From assembly GCF_900116635.1 (NCBI RefSeq), contig NZ_FPBJ01000011.1, forward strand, positions 1-64,000: a stretch of 64,000 nt of DNA, given 5' to 3'. The translations under genes and the position numbers were made by a program. The DNA is from Xenorhabdus koppenhoeferi. GTDB taxonomy: Bacteria > Pseudomonadota > Gammaproteobacteria > Enterobacterales > Enterobacteriaceae. Below the pieces are notes generated by a model. The model was not told the DNA's origin. It made no database searches and saw only the letters and a list, made by a program, of their open reading frames with translations. Below are positions 43,205-52,800 of the stretch, piece by piece. Position 1 is the first letter of the stretch; every line of letters starts with the position of its first letter.

Positions 43205-44227
43205 ATGGACGTTAATTGTGAAAAAACAATCTGTCTGACTTTTGCAGAGGCACTTAACAATGCCCTGAATTTAGCTTTAGCCTATGATCCTGCTGTGGTT
43301 TTGTTAGGTGAAGATATTGGCACCCCTTCTGGCGGTATCTACAAGGTGACTCAGGGACTCGAAGAACGTTACGGAACTCATCGTGTACGCACAACGCCTA
43401 TTTCAGAACAGGGGATTATAGGATTGGGAATCGGACTCGCTTTGGTCGGTCATCGCCCGATTGTTGAAATAATGTTGATGGATTATCTTACCATAGCGTC
43501 TGATCAACTTGTTAATCATGCTGCGAAACTCAGATATACAACTAATGGGGTAAGCCACATTCCTCTGACGGTCAGGATGCATATTGGCGGTGGAACCATG
43601 GGGGGAGCACAGCATTCACAATCACTGGAAGCCTGGCTGACTCATATACCCGGGCTGAACGTGGTCATTCCCAGTACACCTGAAGATGCCAAAGGCCTGC
43701 TGCTGTCCTGTATCAGAAATAACGATCCCTGTGTCATGTTGGAGTGCATTGAATTATTGTGGTCAAAGGAGTGCAGTCCTGTCCCCATAGGGGATTATGT
43801 TATCCCGCTTGGGAAAGCGCGTATAAAACGTATTGGAACGGATCTGACTTTGATTTGTTACGGAAGGGCGGTAAGTTGGTGTCTGGAATCTGCTGAGTAT
43901 ATGGAGCAAACTTATGCAATCAGCTGTGAGGTCATTGATCTCAGGACGCTGACGCCTCTTGATCTACCCTCTATTTTAGCGTCTGTGAGAAAAACAGGCC
44001 GGGCTATGGTGGTACATGCTGCAAATCAATTCGGAGGTTTTGGCGCAGAAATTTCGTGTCTTATTACGGAAGAGTTACATGCTGTTCTTGCCCATCCGGT
44101 GATCCGCTTGGGAGCCAGAAATTGTCCCGTTCCTTACACCCGTGTCTTGGAAGAAGTATACTCGCCGAATGTTCGGCAGATCACTGAAAAAATAAAGTCT
44201 ATCTTCAGTATCGGGAATGTCTCTTAA
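43205..44227 (+). CDS. Thiamine-diphosphate dehydrogenase E1 component, beta subunit
   Basis: The 340-residue beta subunit starts directly after the alpha stop. It contains LGEDIGTPSGGIYKVTQGL, RTTPISEQGIIGLGIG, DYLTIASDQLVNHAAKLRY and VIDLRTLTPLDL, all standard for PDH/AcoB-type E1-beta. It forms an alpha2beta2 enzyme with its neighbour and completes the TPP-binding site. The frame is full length. It ends with a one-base overlap (TAATG) into the exporter gene. An ordinary metabolic role is unlikely given the missing E2/E3 genes, but not excluded. Confidence 0.9.
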   Translation: MDVNCEKTICLTFAEALNNALNLALAYDPAVVLLGEDIGTPSGGIYKVTQGLEERYGTHRVRTTPISEQGIIGLGIGLALVGHRPIVEIMLMDYLTIASDQLVNHAAKLRYTTNGVSHIPLTVRMHIGGGTMGGAQHSQSLEAWLTHIPGLNVVIPSTPEDAKGLLLSCIRNNDPCVMLECIELLWSKECSPVPIGDYVIPLGKARIKRIGTDLTLICYGRAVSWCLESAEYMEQTYAISCEVIDLRTLTPLDLPSILASVRKTGRAMVVHAANQFGGFGAEISCLITEELHAVLAHPVIRLGARNCPVPYTRVLEEVYSPNVRQITEKIKSIFSIGNVS

Positions 44228-45459
44228 TGGTGTTGAATAACTCTGTGTTAAAGTTGCCAGGGATGTGTCGTTTATTATCAGGCTATGGTCTGTCTGTTAT
44301 CGCTGATACCTCTGTCTATATTGTTTTTGCTGTTTGGGCAAAACAAATTACGGGAAGCACATCAGGTATCGGTCTGGTTTTCTTCTGTTTTATCATTCCC
44401 TCATTAATCAGCCCCCTGACAGGTAACGTGATTGACAGTTTGAAAAAAGACAGGATGATAGTTCTGACCAATCTTTTTATGGCAGTCTCTATATTGCTTT
44501 TACATTATTCAGATAAAAGCAACCAGTATCTTTTACTCCTTTTTACCGCATTTATTTATGGTCTTGGGTACGTTGTGTTCAACGCAGCTCGCATATGCCT
44601 CGTTGTTAACAATTATGAAGAGCGATTTATCGGTAAAATAAATGCTGTACTTCGTACCTTACGAGAGGCTTTAAGATTATCTTCTCCAATATTAGGCATT
44701 TACATTTACACGACATTTGGATCAGATATCTTTGTGTATTTTGTCAGTCTGGCATTACTGTTATCCTGCTTGCTATTTTATCACTTCGAAAAGAGTGATA
44801 ATTCTGAACGTAATAAAACAGATACTCAGGTCAAGCTATTTTCTTTAAACGGGTTAATGAAAGGCGTTTATGGACTCTGGAAAGATCGGTTGCTCAGAGT
44901 ATGCATTACCTGTTTGTCTGTTACGCTGCTGGTAGCAGGTTTTTATGAAATGATACTTTTCAGTATCTTGGATAACATCGGTAAACCAACGTCCCTGATA
45001 GGACAATTAATTTCTGTTCAGGGACTCGGTGCGGTGATTGGCGGTATATGTTCAATCAAGCTTATTCGGCGTTTCACACCGGCTATGTTAGTCAGTCTTG
45101 GATTTATTATCCAGTCTATTGGAATACTTGGACTTTTCGTGCAGGATATATCAATAACTTATATCAGTTGTGCTATTTTCGGCTTTGGTGCGCCAGTCTC
45201 CATGGTGGGGCTTGATACCATTATACAAACAACATTGCCGGCTGATATTCAGGGAAGAGCAAATACATCGCTTGAAGCTGTGACCAGTATTCCTTTCTCG
45301 CTCTCCTTTCTTTTATCCAGCGTGCTGACAACGCTAATTTCTTATAAGTTGATGCTGTTTTTTATGGTTATAGTCACTCTGTCCGCTTCAGTTTATCTGC
45401 TGTTTAATATACGAAAGCATCATTTAGCCTGCCAACATTCACGAGATAATAATCCCTAA
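44227..45459 (+). CDS. MFS transporter, probable exporter of the RiPP product
   Basis: A 410-residue membrane protein with about 12 predicted helices, of the macrolide-efflux (MefA-like) MFS type: GYGLSVIADTSVYIVFAVWA, LISPLTGNVIDSLKKDRMIV (loop 2-3 motif) and TSIPFSLSFLLSSVLTTLIS. It is the last gene of the operon and overlaps the E1-beta stop by a base. It is the only exporter in the cluster; no ABC transporter or peptidase is seen, so leader removal may depend on enzymes elsewhere. Its 3' end overlaps the convergent pentapeptide gene by 21 bp. Confidence 0.85.
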   Translation: MVLNNSVLKLPGMCRLLSGYGLSVIADTSVYIVFAVWAKQITGSTSGIGLVFFCFIIPSLISPLTGNVIDSLKKDRMIVLTNLFMAVSILLLHYSDKSNQYLLLLFTAFIYGLGYVVFNAARICLVVNNYEERFIGKINAVLRTLREALRLSSPILGIYIYTTFGSDIFVYFVSLALLLSCLLFYHFEKSDNSERNKTDTQVKLFSLNGLMKGVYGLWKDRLLRVCITCLSVTLLVAGFYEMILFSILDNIGKPTSLIGQLISVQGLGAVIGGICSIKLIRRFTPAMLVSLGFIIQSIGILGLFVQDISITYISCAIFGFGAPVSMVGLDTIIQTTLPADIQGRANTSLEAVTSIPFSLSFLLSSVLTTLISYKLMLFFMVIVTLSASVYLLFNIRKHHLACQHSRDNNP

Positions 45460-46083
45460 ATTAGCGATCAGGGACGAAATCTGCCAGGCTTCCATTTTCA
45501 CTCCGGTCAGATTCACTTTTCTTAAATCCAGACCTTGAAGAGTGGCTCCCCTTAAATCACTGTGGGTAAAATCAGCATCGGTCCACTGGATACCAGAAAA
45601 CTCACCTCCGGAGAGATCAGCGCCTCTGAATACGGCTTTTTGTATATCTGTCTCATGCCATCTGTTTCCTTTCAATATGCAGTTTTCCATAATGATCCCC
45701 GCGAGAATCGCATTACTGAGATTGCATCCTTCAATTTTTCCGGAACAAAACCACTTTTTTCTTGTTATATAATTTTCAAAACGTGCATTTTCAAAACTTG
45801 CTCCGCTTAGTTTGCAATGTAAAAATTCAGCGCCAAAGACATCAGAATATGAAAAATCGGTAAGTGATAAATTACAGCTAAGAAATGTTGTTTCTCTCAG
45901 AATGCCGTTGCGAAATGAACACCCCTTACTGCGGTCTTCATCATAAAATTGGCAAGCAATGAAAGTAGCTTCACTCAGGTTTGTTGAACTGAAGTCATAA
46001 TGAGCGAAATCCAGTGACTCAAAAGTCTTGCCTGAAAAATCACGATGACTGGCAGTCCCAGTGTCTTGGAAAATTTTCAGCAT
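45439..46083 (-). CDS. Qnr-like pentapeptide repeat protein, possible gyrase-protecting immunity
   Basis: The 214-residue protein is made of pentapeptide repeats (A/C/S-D/N-L/F-X-X), for example CNLSLTDFSYSDVFGAEFLH and ADLSGGEFSGIQWTDADFTH. Its length and distinct parts (CQFYDEDRSKGCSFR, KWFCSGKIEGCNLS, ENCILKGNRW, a C-terminal helix AWQISSLIANLGI) follow QnrB-type proteins closely. These right-handed beta-helix dimers mimic DNA and protect gyrase from quinolones or, as McbG and AlbG, from peptide or natural gyrase poisons. Placed tail-to-tail with the exporter of the RiPP operon, it may be self-immunity. No LexA box was seen upstream. Confidence 0.85.
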   Translation of the reverse strand: MLKIFQDTGTASHRDFSGKTFESLDFAHYDFSSTNLSEATFIACQFYDEDRSKGCSFRNGILRETTFLSCNLSLTDFSYSDVFGAEFLHCKLSGASFENARFENYITRKKWFCSGKIEGCNLSNAILAGIIMENCILKGNRWHETDIQKAVFRGADLSGGEFSGIQWTDADFTHSDLRGATLQGLDLRKVNLTGVKMEAWQISSLIANLGIIIS

Positions 46084-46306
46084 AAAACAGCCCCCTAATG
46101 ATGAAGTCTTAGTACTGATTTTAACTGACTCCCGAATTCATATAATAAAATGCAATATGCGAAGTGATGTGGGTGGGAAAGGAGTTGCTGATAAGCTACC
46201 ACACTCTATCTGTAGTTGCATGATAATTTCGGGCAACCCGCAGGACAGTCAGAATAGCATGGGCCAACAACGACGAGGTAATATGCAGGTATCTGTAGTG
46301 ATGTGA

Positions 46307-47655
46307 TGGACGCCCCCTTTTTCAATGGAAAATAGTGCCATCTTTTATCCGATGCACTGAATTTCGGGAGAACATCTCATGAGTACGATCAAAGTGGTGG
46401 GTATTGACCTCGCTAAAAATGTCTTTCAAGTTTGTGTCTGGATGGAAGACGGTTCTGTTGCTTCGAACCGAAAAATTTCACGACAGAAATTTCTTGATAC
46501 CCTACGGGCTTTTCCACCTGAAACCCTCATCGCTATGGAAGCCTGTGCCACTTCTCATTATTGGGGACGGACGTTGCAGTCTATGGGCTATCATGTCCGA
46601 ATGGTTCCCACCCAGCATGTAAAAGCTTTCAGCCATCATCAAAAAAACGATGCCAATGATGCGTTGGCTATCTGTGAAACGGCCTGCCGGCCCGGTCTCC
46701 ATTTTGTTCCCATCAAAACCGTAGAACAGCAAGATATCAAAGCACTGCGCCGTGCCCGTCAGCTCATGGTGGAACAGCGTACTGCTCTTGCTAATCAAAT
46801 CAGGGCCTTTCTCGCTGAGCATGAGCAGGGAATAATTGTGCCAGTGGGGATTCAGAAACTCCAACAGCCCCTCCCTGATATTCTGGAAGAAGGTGATAAT
46901 GCTCTGTCTTGTGAGCTGCGTCGTTTATTGCATACGCTGTGGGAAGATCTGCAAAATTTGAACGTCAGCATTCATGAAATGGATAACGAAATTACGGCAC
47001 TTTCCCGTCAGCAAGCAGGGTATGGGCACTTGCTGACTATTCCCGGTGTTGGTCCCCTGATTGCGGCGGCTTTCGTGAGTGACGTCAACGCATCCCAATT
47101 GACTCATGGCCGGCAGTTATCAGCCTGGTGTGGTTTGGGTTCCCCGGCAACACAGTTCGGGCGGGAAAAGCCGTCTTTCTTCTCTGAGCAAACATGGCAA
47201 CCGTCATCTCCGAACGTTAATTATTCAGGGTGCCCGAGCGATGATGCAGGGCGTGCAAAAACGGGATGATCCTTTAGGCGAGTGGCTAAGAACACGGATT
47301 ACCCGATGTGGCCCCATGAAAGCCATAGTTGCTTTAGCTAACAAGCTGACCCGAATTATCTGGCGTATTCTGACAGATGAGGTTGATTATGATATGGAAA
47401 AAGCTTTTGCTATCCATTAATTGAATTAAGTGAATTGAAACAGACGCTTTAACCGAGTTTGCAAACACGGATGAAAAAACGGCTATCGGCCCTGCAATAA
47501 CCTGAGTAAAACCTAGGTAGTTACATACCGATGACGGCTGAGAAGGAAACAGGGTGCGGATGACATCATGGCGCGGGTGATTTAACCCATAATGACGCCG
47601 GATATATGGTAGCAAACCGTATCGACTCAATGCTTGCACAACCGGGGGGCGTCCA
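46307..47655 (+). mobile_element. IS110/IS1111-type insertion sequence (copy 2)
   Basis: TGGACGCCCCC at 46307-46317 and its perfect complement GGGGGCGTCCA at 47645-47655 bracket the transposase frame. IS1111-type elements have subterminal inverted repeats, so the true ends lie a few bases outside. The span of about 1.35 kb suits the family. The transposase is frameshifted, so the copy is probably not autonomous. Confidence 0.75.
46379..47420 (+). pseudogene. IS1111-type transposase with a frameshift
   Basis: The first frame (46379-47269) has the DEDD-domain start KVVGIDLAKNVFQVCVW, MEACATSHYWGR and HQKNDANDALAICE. The Transposase_20 part has LLTIPGVGPLIAAAFVSDVN. At SAWCGL the frame changes: the rest (VPRQHSSGGKSRLSSLSKHG ... 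AIVALANKLTRIIWRIL) is read in another frame to 47420. One extra G in the GGG at 47137-47139 explains it. The composite would be about 347 residues, the normal length. Programmed frameshifting is not known for this family. Confidence 0.8.
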
Positions 47656-47723
47656 TATATGGTATAAGAATTCCGGACACCTCACAAGCCTGCTAATCTG
47701 ATTAACAGTGAAAGTGAGGTGTG

Positions 47724-47858
47724 ATGATGAAATTGAAACAGCCAAGATGCCACTATTCCGCTGAATTCAAGTTGGAAGCGGTTCAGCAAGTCATTCTTCA
47801 TCAGCAACGTGTTGTTGATGTGGTTCGCGCTTTGGTGTTAGATCCCCAGAGGGCGTGA
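47724..47858 (+). pseudogene. IS3-family orfA N-terminal fragment
   Basis: Forty-four codons encode KLKQPRCHYSAEFKLEAVQQ and VVDVVRALVLD, the start of the HTH domain of IS3-type orfA, then diverge to a stop. The upstream TGGTATAAG...CCGGACACCTC may be the left end of the same element. No orfB is present. The remnant abuts the IS1111-type element. Confidence 0.65.
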
Positions 47859-47940
47859 AAGCAGCGGGTTACATAGCACTGACATTGACCCCGCCAGATA
47901 CACACGCTACCATCTGAATGTGACTATCTGTGATCTTATC

Positions 47941-48078
47941 GCCTGCAAGGATCACCTCTTCTGAGTGGCGAAAATAAAACTCCCGTAGCCTGCAAGGGAG
48001 AGCAAGATTGCGGTACATCTGCGCACTTTTGGAAGCAGATATCGTCAGACAACAACCCTCCGTCCGGCGATGAAAGTT
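47941..48078 (+). repeat. ICE leader repeat, copy 1
   Basis: This approximately 120-bp sequence recurs at 56727-56848. Shared blocks are GGATCACCT, GTAGCCTGCAAGGGAG, GGTACATCTGC, TTTGGAAGCAGATATCGTCA and GGCGATGAA. Two hairpins are conserved: CTCC(C/T)...GGGAG (47980-48000) and ATCTGC 48017-48022 with GCAGAT 48035-48040. The copies differ in loop bases while stems are kept, suggesting an RNA or folded-DNA function. Confidence 0.65.
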
Positions 48079-48251
48079 ACCCGGTGTTATTCACAACCGG
48101 CTTATCACGCAATACGGGCAGCGCATTCTTTGCCTCGTTCTGAAAAATATTAACCTGCGTTTTGAACACTGACGATAAACGTCCTGATCTCTGTACCGCG
48201 ATTGCGCGAAAAGATCAGAGGGCATCAATGATTTCAGCGTCCACTGTTGTG

Positions 48252-48295
48252 CGGCGTCACTTGCGTAAAAGCAGCGCGATTACCAAGTGACGCCG
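48252..48295. repeat. 12-bp inverted repeat, candidate oriT or terminator
   Basis: CGGCGTCACTTG 48252-48263 and CAAGTGACGCCG 48284-48295 are perfectly complementary, with a 20-base spacer. A second hairpin with CGCG-ATTG-CGCG at its tip lies 34 bases to the left. There is no T-run after the stem, which speaks against a simple terminator. Confidence 0.45.
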
Positions 48296-48697
48296 TCAGG
48301 CGGCCAACGTCCAGAGCACGTCCGGTCTGGCTTTACAACCCATTTGATCCACGTATTACTCAGGGAAGCCCGTTTCCACGAGTGCTTTTCTGCTTCTGAA
48401 TTACTTTATTCCGTTTATTTTTTAACCCCGATGCCTTGCAACAGGCTGATGCCGTAAAAAAGGAGAGATTATCCACGTCAAGATAATGAGGCGTTCATCC
48501 TGATTGAATCAGGTACTGAACGGGGAGCATGTATCGCTGTGCTGAGCACGTCGCGAGCTCCTGCAAAAACTCAACACAATTTTCGCTCTGCTACACATTA
48601 TCTGACGCACCACGGAACGGTGAACCTGAACCGACACGCAGAGACTTGTTTAAAAACGAATGAAAAATGAATAAAAACAGAGGCAAAGTGACAGGAG

Positions 48698-49612
48698 ATG
48701 GCACAGAAATCATCACGTTCAAAAGTTGAGCGGTTCAGGAAAGAATTTATCACTCACGCCCGAAAAGCCGGCGGGAGTTTTGCCACGGTCGCTGACCGGG
48801 AGCGCATTGCCCGGCAGTTCCTCGACTATTTGAAAAACAACGGCATTAAACTCAGGCAAATGGATAGCTTCAAAGCGAAATATATTGAGCGCTATATTGC
48901 TCAGCGTAAGACTGACCATATCAGTCACAGGACATTGCAAAATGAGATGTCAGCACTGAGAGCAATTTTAGCGCAGGCCGGAAAGCCTAAGTTGGCCGCC
49001 CCGGATAATCCGCGTCTGAGCAACCGGGCACTCGGTATTGCGGATATGAGCCGCAAGGGCACGAAGGTTGCGCTGACACCGACAGCGTTCAGAGAAATTT
49101 TTCAGCAGGTCGAGCAAAAAGACCGGGGCGTGGCATCAGTGATGCAACTGGCCTATGTGCTGGGGTTGCGTACCAAAGAAGCCGTGGAAGCCGGTAAATC
49201 CTTAGCCACCTGGAAAAAAGCGCTGGAGAACGGTCATACGTCCGTGCGGGTGGTGTTTGGCACCAAAGGCGGGCGGCCGAGGCAGACGGTCATACTGGAT
49301 CGGGAAACGCTGCAACACGCTATTGCCTATGCCGAGCACGAACAGGCAGGGCGCAGCGGCAGATTAATTGATAAACCTACGCTCCATCAGGCGATAGACC
49401 GTTACCGTTATGTGGTCAGACGTGCCGGACTGGTGGGTAAGCAAGCGCCACACAGTATGCGCTATCATTTTGCCCGGCAATCCGGAGCACATTATAAAGC
49501 ACAGGGTTTTAGTGAGCGGGAAGCGCTGGCACTGGTATCAATGGATTTGGGGCATGGCGATGGGCGGGGACGTTATATCAGGCAGGCGTATTACCAGGGT
49601 ATTGAGGGCTAA
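48698..49612 (+). CDS. Integrase-domain protein (phage_integrase_N / Integrase_1 type)
   Basis: A 304-residue protein with a core-binding-like N-terminus (ARKAGGSFATVADRERIARQ, RYIAQRKTDHISHRTLQNEM) and a C-terminal tyrosine-recombinase-like part: AYVLGLRTKEAV (Arg I), PHSMRYHFARQ (HxxR), LGHGDGRGRYIRQAY (His, Tyr). This is the integrase-domain family common on ICEs and plasmids, separate from the element integrase at the right end. AGGAG lies directly before the ATG. It may resolve multimers or regulate excision; function is not known. Confidence 0.8.
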   Translation: MAQKSSRSKVERFRKEFITHARKAGGSFATVADRERIARQFLDYLKNNGIKLRQMDSFKAKYIERYIAQRKTDHISHRTLQNEMSALRAILAQAGKPKLAAPDNPRLSNRALGIADMSRKGTKVALTPTAFREIFQQVEQKDRGVASVMQLAYVLGLRTKEAVEAGKSLATWKKALENGHTSVRVVFGTKGGRPRQTVILDRETLQHAIAYAEHEQAGRSGRLIDKPTLHQAIDRYRYVVRRAGLVGKQAPHSMRYHFARQSGAHYKAQGFSEREALALVSMDLGHGDGRGRYIRQAYYQGIEG

Positions 49613-49840
49613 TAATAAAATGTATTGGCACATACTAGATAAAATGATCTGCCCATCAGAACATGAGCAACTCATAGGGTCACATCACTTTTTGGCTGGT
49701 CAATACCGAACTCCGGCAAAAAGGTATGTATCTGATTAGTGGTTAAATCACCTTAATAGGCGATTCTTTGACTAATGCGTTTCTTTTTCACCTCAACTAA
49801 CCTTAAAATCGAATCAAACAAACTGATAAGTGAAGAAAAA

Positions 49841-52800
49841 ATGCATCTAACGATCGTTGGTGGCGCAGGGCTTCATGCTAGTGAGGTCAAAGCTGTGAGC
49901 AAAATGGAAAGTGAATTTCAGAATAGCTGGCATGCATATGCGGGATTAGTTGTTGCTGATAAGCAAGGTTCGATGGAAATTGATTGTTTAATTATTACTC
50001 ATGATAGACTGCTCTTAGTTGAGTTAAAAGAATGGAATGGCATTATTACCACCGAGAAAGGAAAATGGTTTCAGAATGGTAAGAATAGAGGCAAAAGTCC
50101 GTATGCAATAAAAAGAGAACAGGCGCAAAGATTAAAAAATATACTAAAGCAAGAGGTTGAGCATAGAATTGGCTATTTTTTGAATGTTGAAGCGCATGTT
50201 GTGCTTTGCGGCAATGCAACACCAGAAAATATACCAGCATCAGAGCGTCCTTTTGTTCATACTATGGGGGAATTTCTCGCTCTTAGAAATAATTATGAAG
50301 CTATAGTTCAGACAGGTTCTATTGGACAGTTCTTTGTGAATTCTGGTAAACCTAGACCTAACTCGGAAAAGTGCCTACCTGTGATTTGTGAGTTTTTCGA
50401 GGGAACAAAAGTTAAAGCGAAAGAACTTATGGTTGGTAATTTTGTGGCTCAAAGGAAAGCACCTTGGTTCCAGCATAGAAACTATATCTATGAAGAATTC
50501 AAAGCACAAGATCGTGACAGACCCTCAGTTACTGGCCTCATTAGACGTTGGGACTTTAATAAACTTGGAACTCAAAATGCCTTGCAATCAACCTGGTCAG
50601 ATATTGCATTGAGAGAGTCAAGAATTGGTAGGTTTGTAAGAGATAATACAACAGTTTTAGGCGATTATTTACTGCACTCAGTTAATGATTTGTCGCAAGA
50701 TGATATTACTGAAGACACGTGCGAACTATATGAACTGAGAAGAACGTACAGTCGTTTAGATGATGTCATTATCAGTGAAGCCAAAAATTGGAATAAAGAA
50801 ACACGTATAGATAGAGTCAGAGCTTTAATTACTCCATTTTCAGACTTGCATAGTTTAAAAATTGCACATCGAGATATTGATCCACATAACCTTTGGTTCG
50901 CAGAAGATCAAAATACTATACTCACTTCTGGCTTTGGAGCTGCGTTCTTCCCAGAGGCAGGGACAGTTTCCGATCATCGCCGCTTATTACAAAGTACCCC
51001 TATATCTCTGCCGGAAGATAAAATGAGTGAGGGTGGTGAGATTCTCGATCCATTTAAGCTCGATGTATTTTTGTTGGCTTCTGTTGCTTATCAATTTTGC
51101 TTTGGTGAAGGACCGTTACCTACCGAGGATGACGTGCCTGAATGGAAAAGACCAAAGACAGATCCTTTCAATGGAGAGTTGGATCAATGGTTCGAAAAGG
51201 CGCTATCTTGGGTGCCTGAAGAGAGATTTGATAGTGCAATTGATATGCTATCAGCATTCAATGGGATAACGGCTACTAATGAAGAGCATCACAGTGACGC
51301 TGATGCAGTCTTTGATCGTTTAATACATAGCCCCTATATTCGACAAGATTTGAACCCTTTTGTAATGCTAAATGCTTTTCCTCCTTTACCTGAACGTGCG
51401 TCAGAAGCATTTGCAGCATTGGCTAGTCAAAGTAACAAAAAAACATATTTATCAGAAAAAGAAAAAGTATTACTCGTAAAACTTTGGACAAATATTAGTA
51501 TCACAAGAGAGCAGACAGGGGTCAATCGAAGAGTTTTACAATTCATGCAGCGCATAGAAACTATACGTAACAGTAAGCTTTTGACCCCAGCTGTGATCGA
51601 TTTTGGTGTAATGGCACAGAGTGGAATATTTGTTGCTACAGAATATGTTGATGGAGAAACGTGGTCTAGTTATCTCGCACAGCGTGAGCTTCAAGTTGAA
51701 GATAAGCTAACCTTAGCATCCACTTTAGTAAAATCAGTTATGGACATGCATGAGCTACAAATTGCACATGGTGACCTACATGTTGATAATCTTCTTGTCT
51801 CAAATAATGGTGAAAGAGACAAAGAAATTCTGCTATTAGATCTAATTGATTTTGGTACTGAAAGCCCGGTTTTCAATACCCATTATGGTCCATCAAATCC
51901 AGCAGTCACAGATGCATTTGGCAGAGACCGATTCGCAACATTTCTAATCGTCGAAGAATTGTTTGGAGACACTTTACCAAAAATAATCGAATCTGAAATA
52001 TATCATGCACGTGATAACGAATATGGTATCCCTATAGCTTTAAAGCCTCTCTTAGATGCGATAGAACAATCGTTGCTGCCTGAACAAGAGGATGGAGAAA
52101 GCAACATACCTCCTGAAGAATCCCAACCATTGGTTGTTTATTGGAGTACTTCTGCGTTTCCGTCTGAGGCCAAGTTATTAGAACCAGTGGAAGATGGATA
52201 CTATGTCAACTGTCGGTGGAACCGAAACCCTGGGTACAGCGATCATCTTCAGTGTTATATCACGGGTAGTAATGCCTTTTTACAAGTGAATATTGATGTT
52301 GAAAAACGAAAAATAATCAATATTCGATTTATTGAAGGCATACCACTAAGTGATGTTGTATCTGCATCCCGCAGATCAACCGCAGTATTAACTAGACCGA
52401 TAGCTGTTCAAAATGGTTCACTTTCTGAAGGCCATCCTTTGCTTGACGTATTAATGAATCTTGAGCCTGTAATTGATGCAATTGTGGATAAATATAGTGG
52501 TGAAGATGTCGTTGAATCGTTAACAGAAGAAGAGCGCTTGTCTATTAAACCTATGGACCTTTGGAAGGCTCTTGCTCAAACTGAAGGAGACCTTCGACAA
52601 GCTGTGACTATAGAGTCTACAGATTATAAAGAAGCGTTGAATGGGGATCCAATGTTACCGTATACATGTTTGGATAGCAGTGATTTGCACATTGAGTGTG
52701 ATGATACCCTTCTTGTCTACATGCAAGGAAAAGATGAGCCGTTTGGAGAGGTTAATATTCAGGATACTACATCAACATTTCTTGCAATTAAACCAAATTA

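Larger units (their letters stand above)
47859..48697. other. Non-coding region rich in inverted repeats, upstream of integrase-like gene
   Basis: No gene was found in this approximately 840-bp stretch. It holds one copy of a repeated structured element (47941-48078) and three further inverted repeats. These are CTGATCT 48184-48190 with AGATCAG 48212-48218, enclosing CGCG-ATTG-CGCG; a 12-bp stem at 48252-48263 / 48284-48295; and the palindrome CCTGATTGAATCAGG at 48499-48513. Intrinsically curved or folded non-coding DNA like this in an ICE could be the origin of transfer or an operator region; neither is proved. Confidence 0.5.

Noticed and set aside
46084-46140. LexA (SOS) box upstream of the Qnr-like gene, as found for qnrB
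   Set aside because: No CTG-N10-CAG pattern was found in the upstream stretch on either strand.
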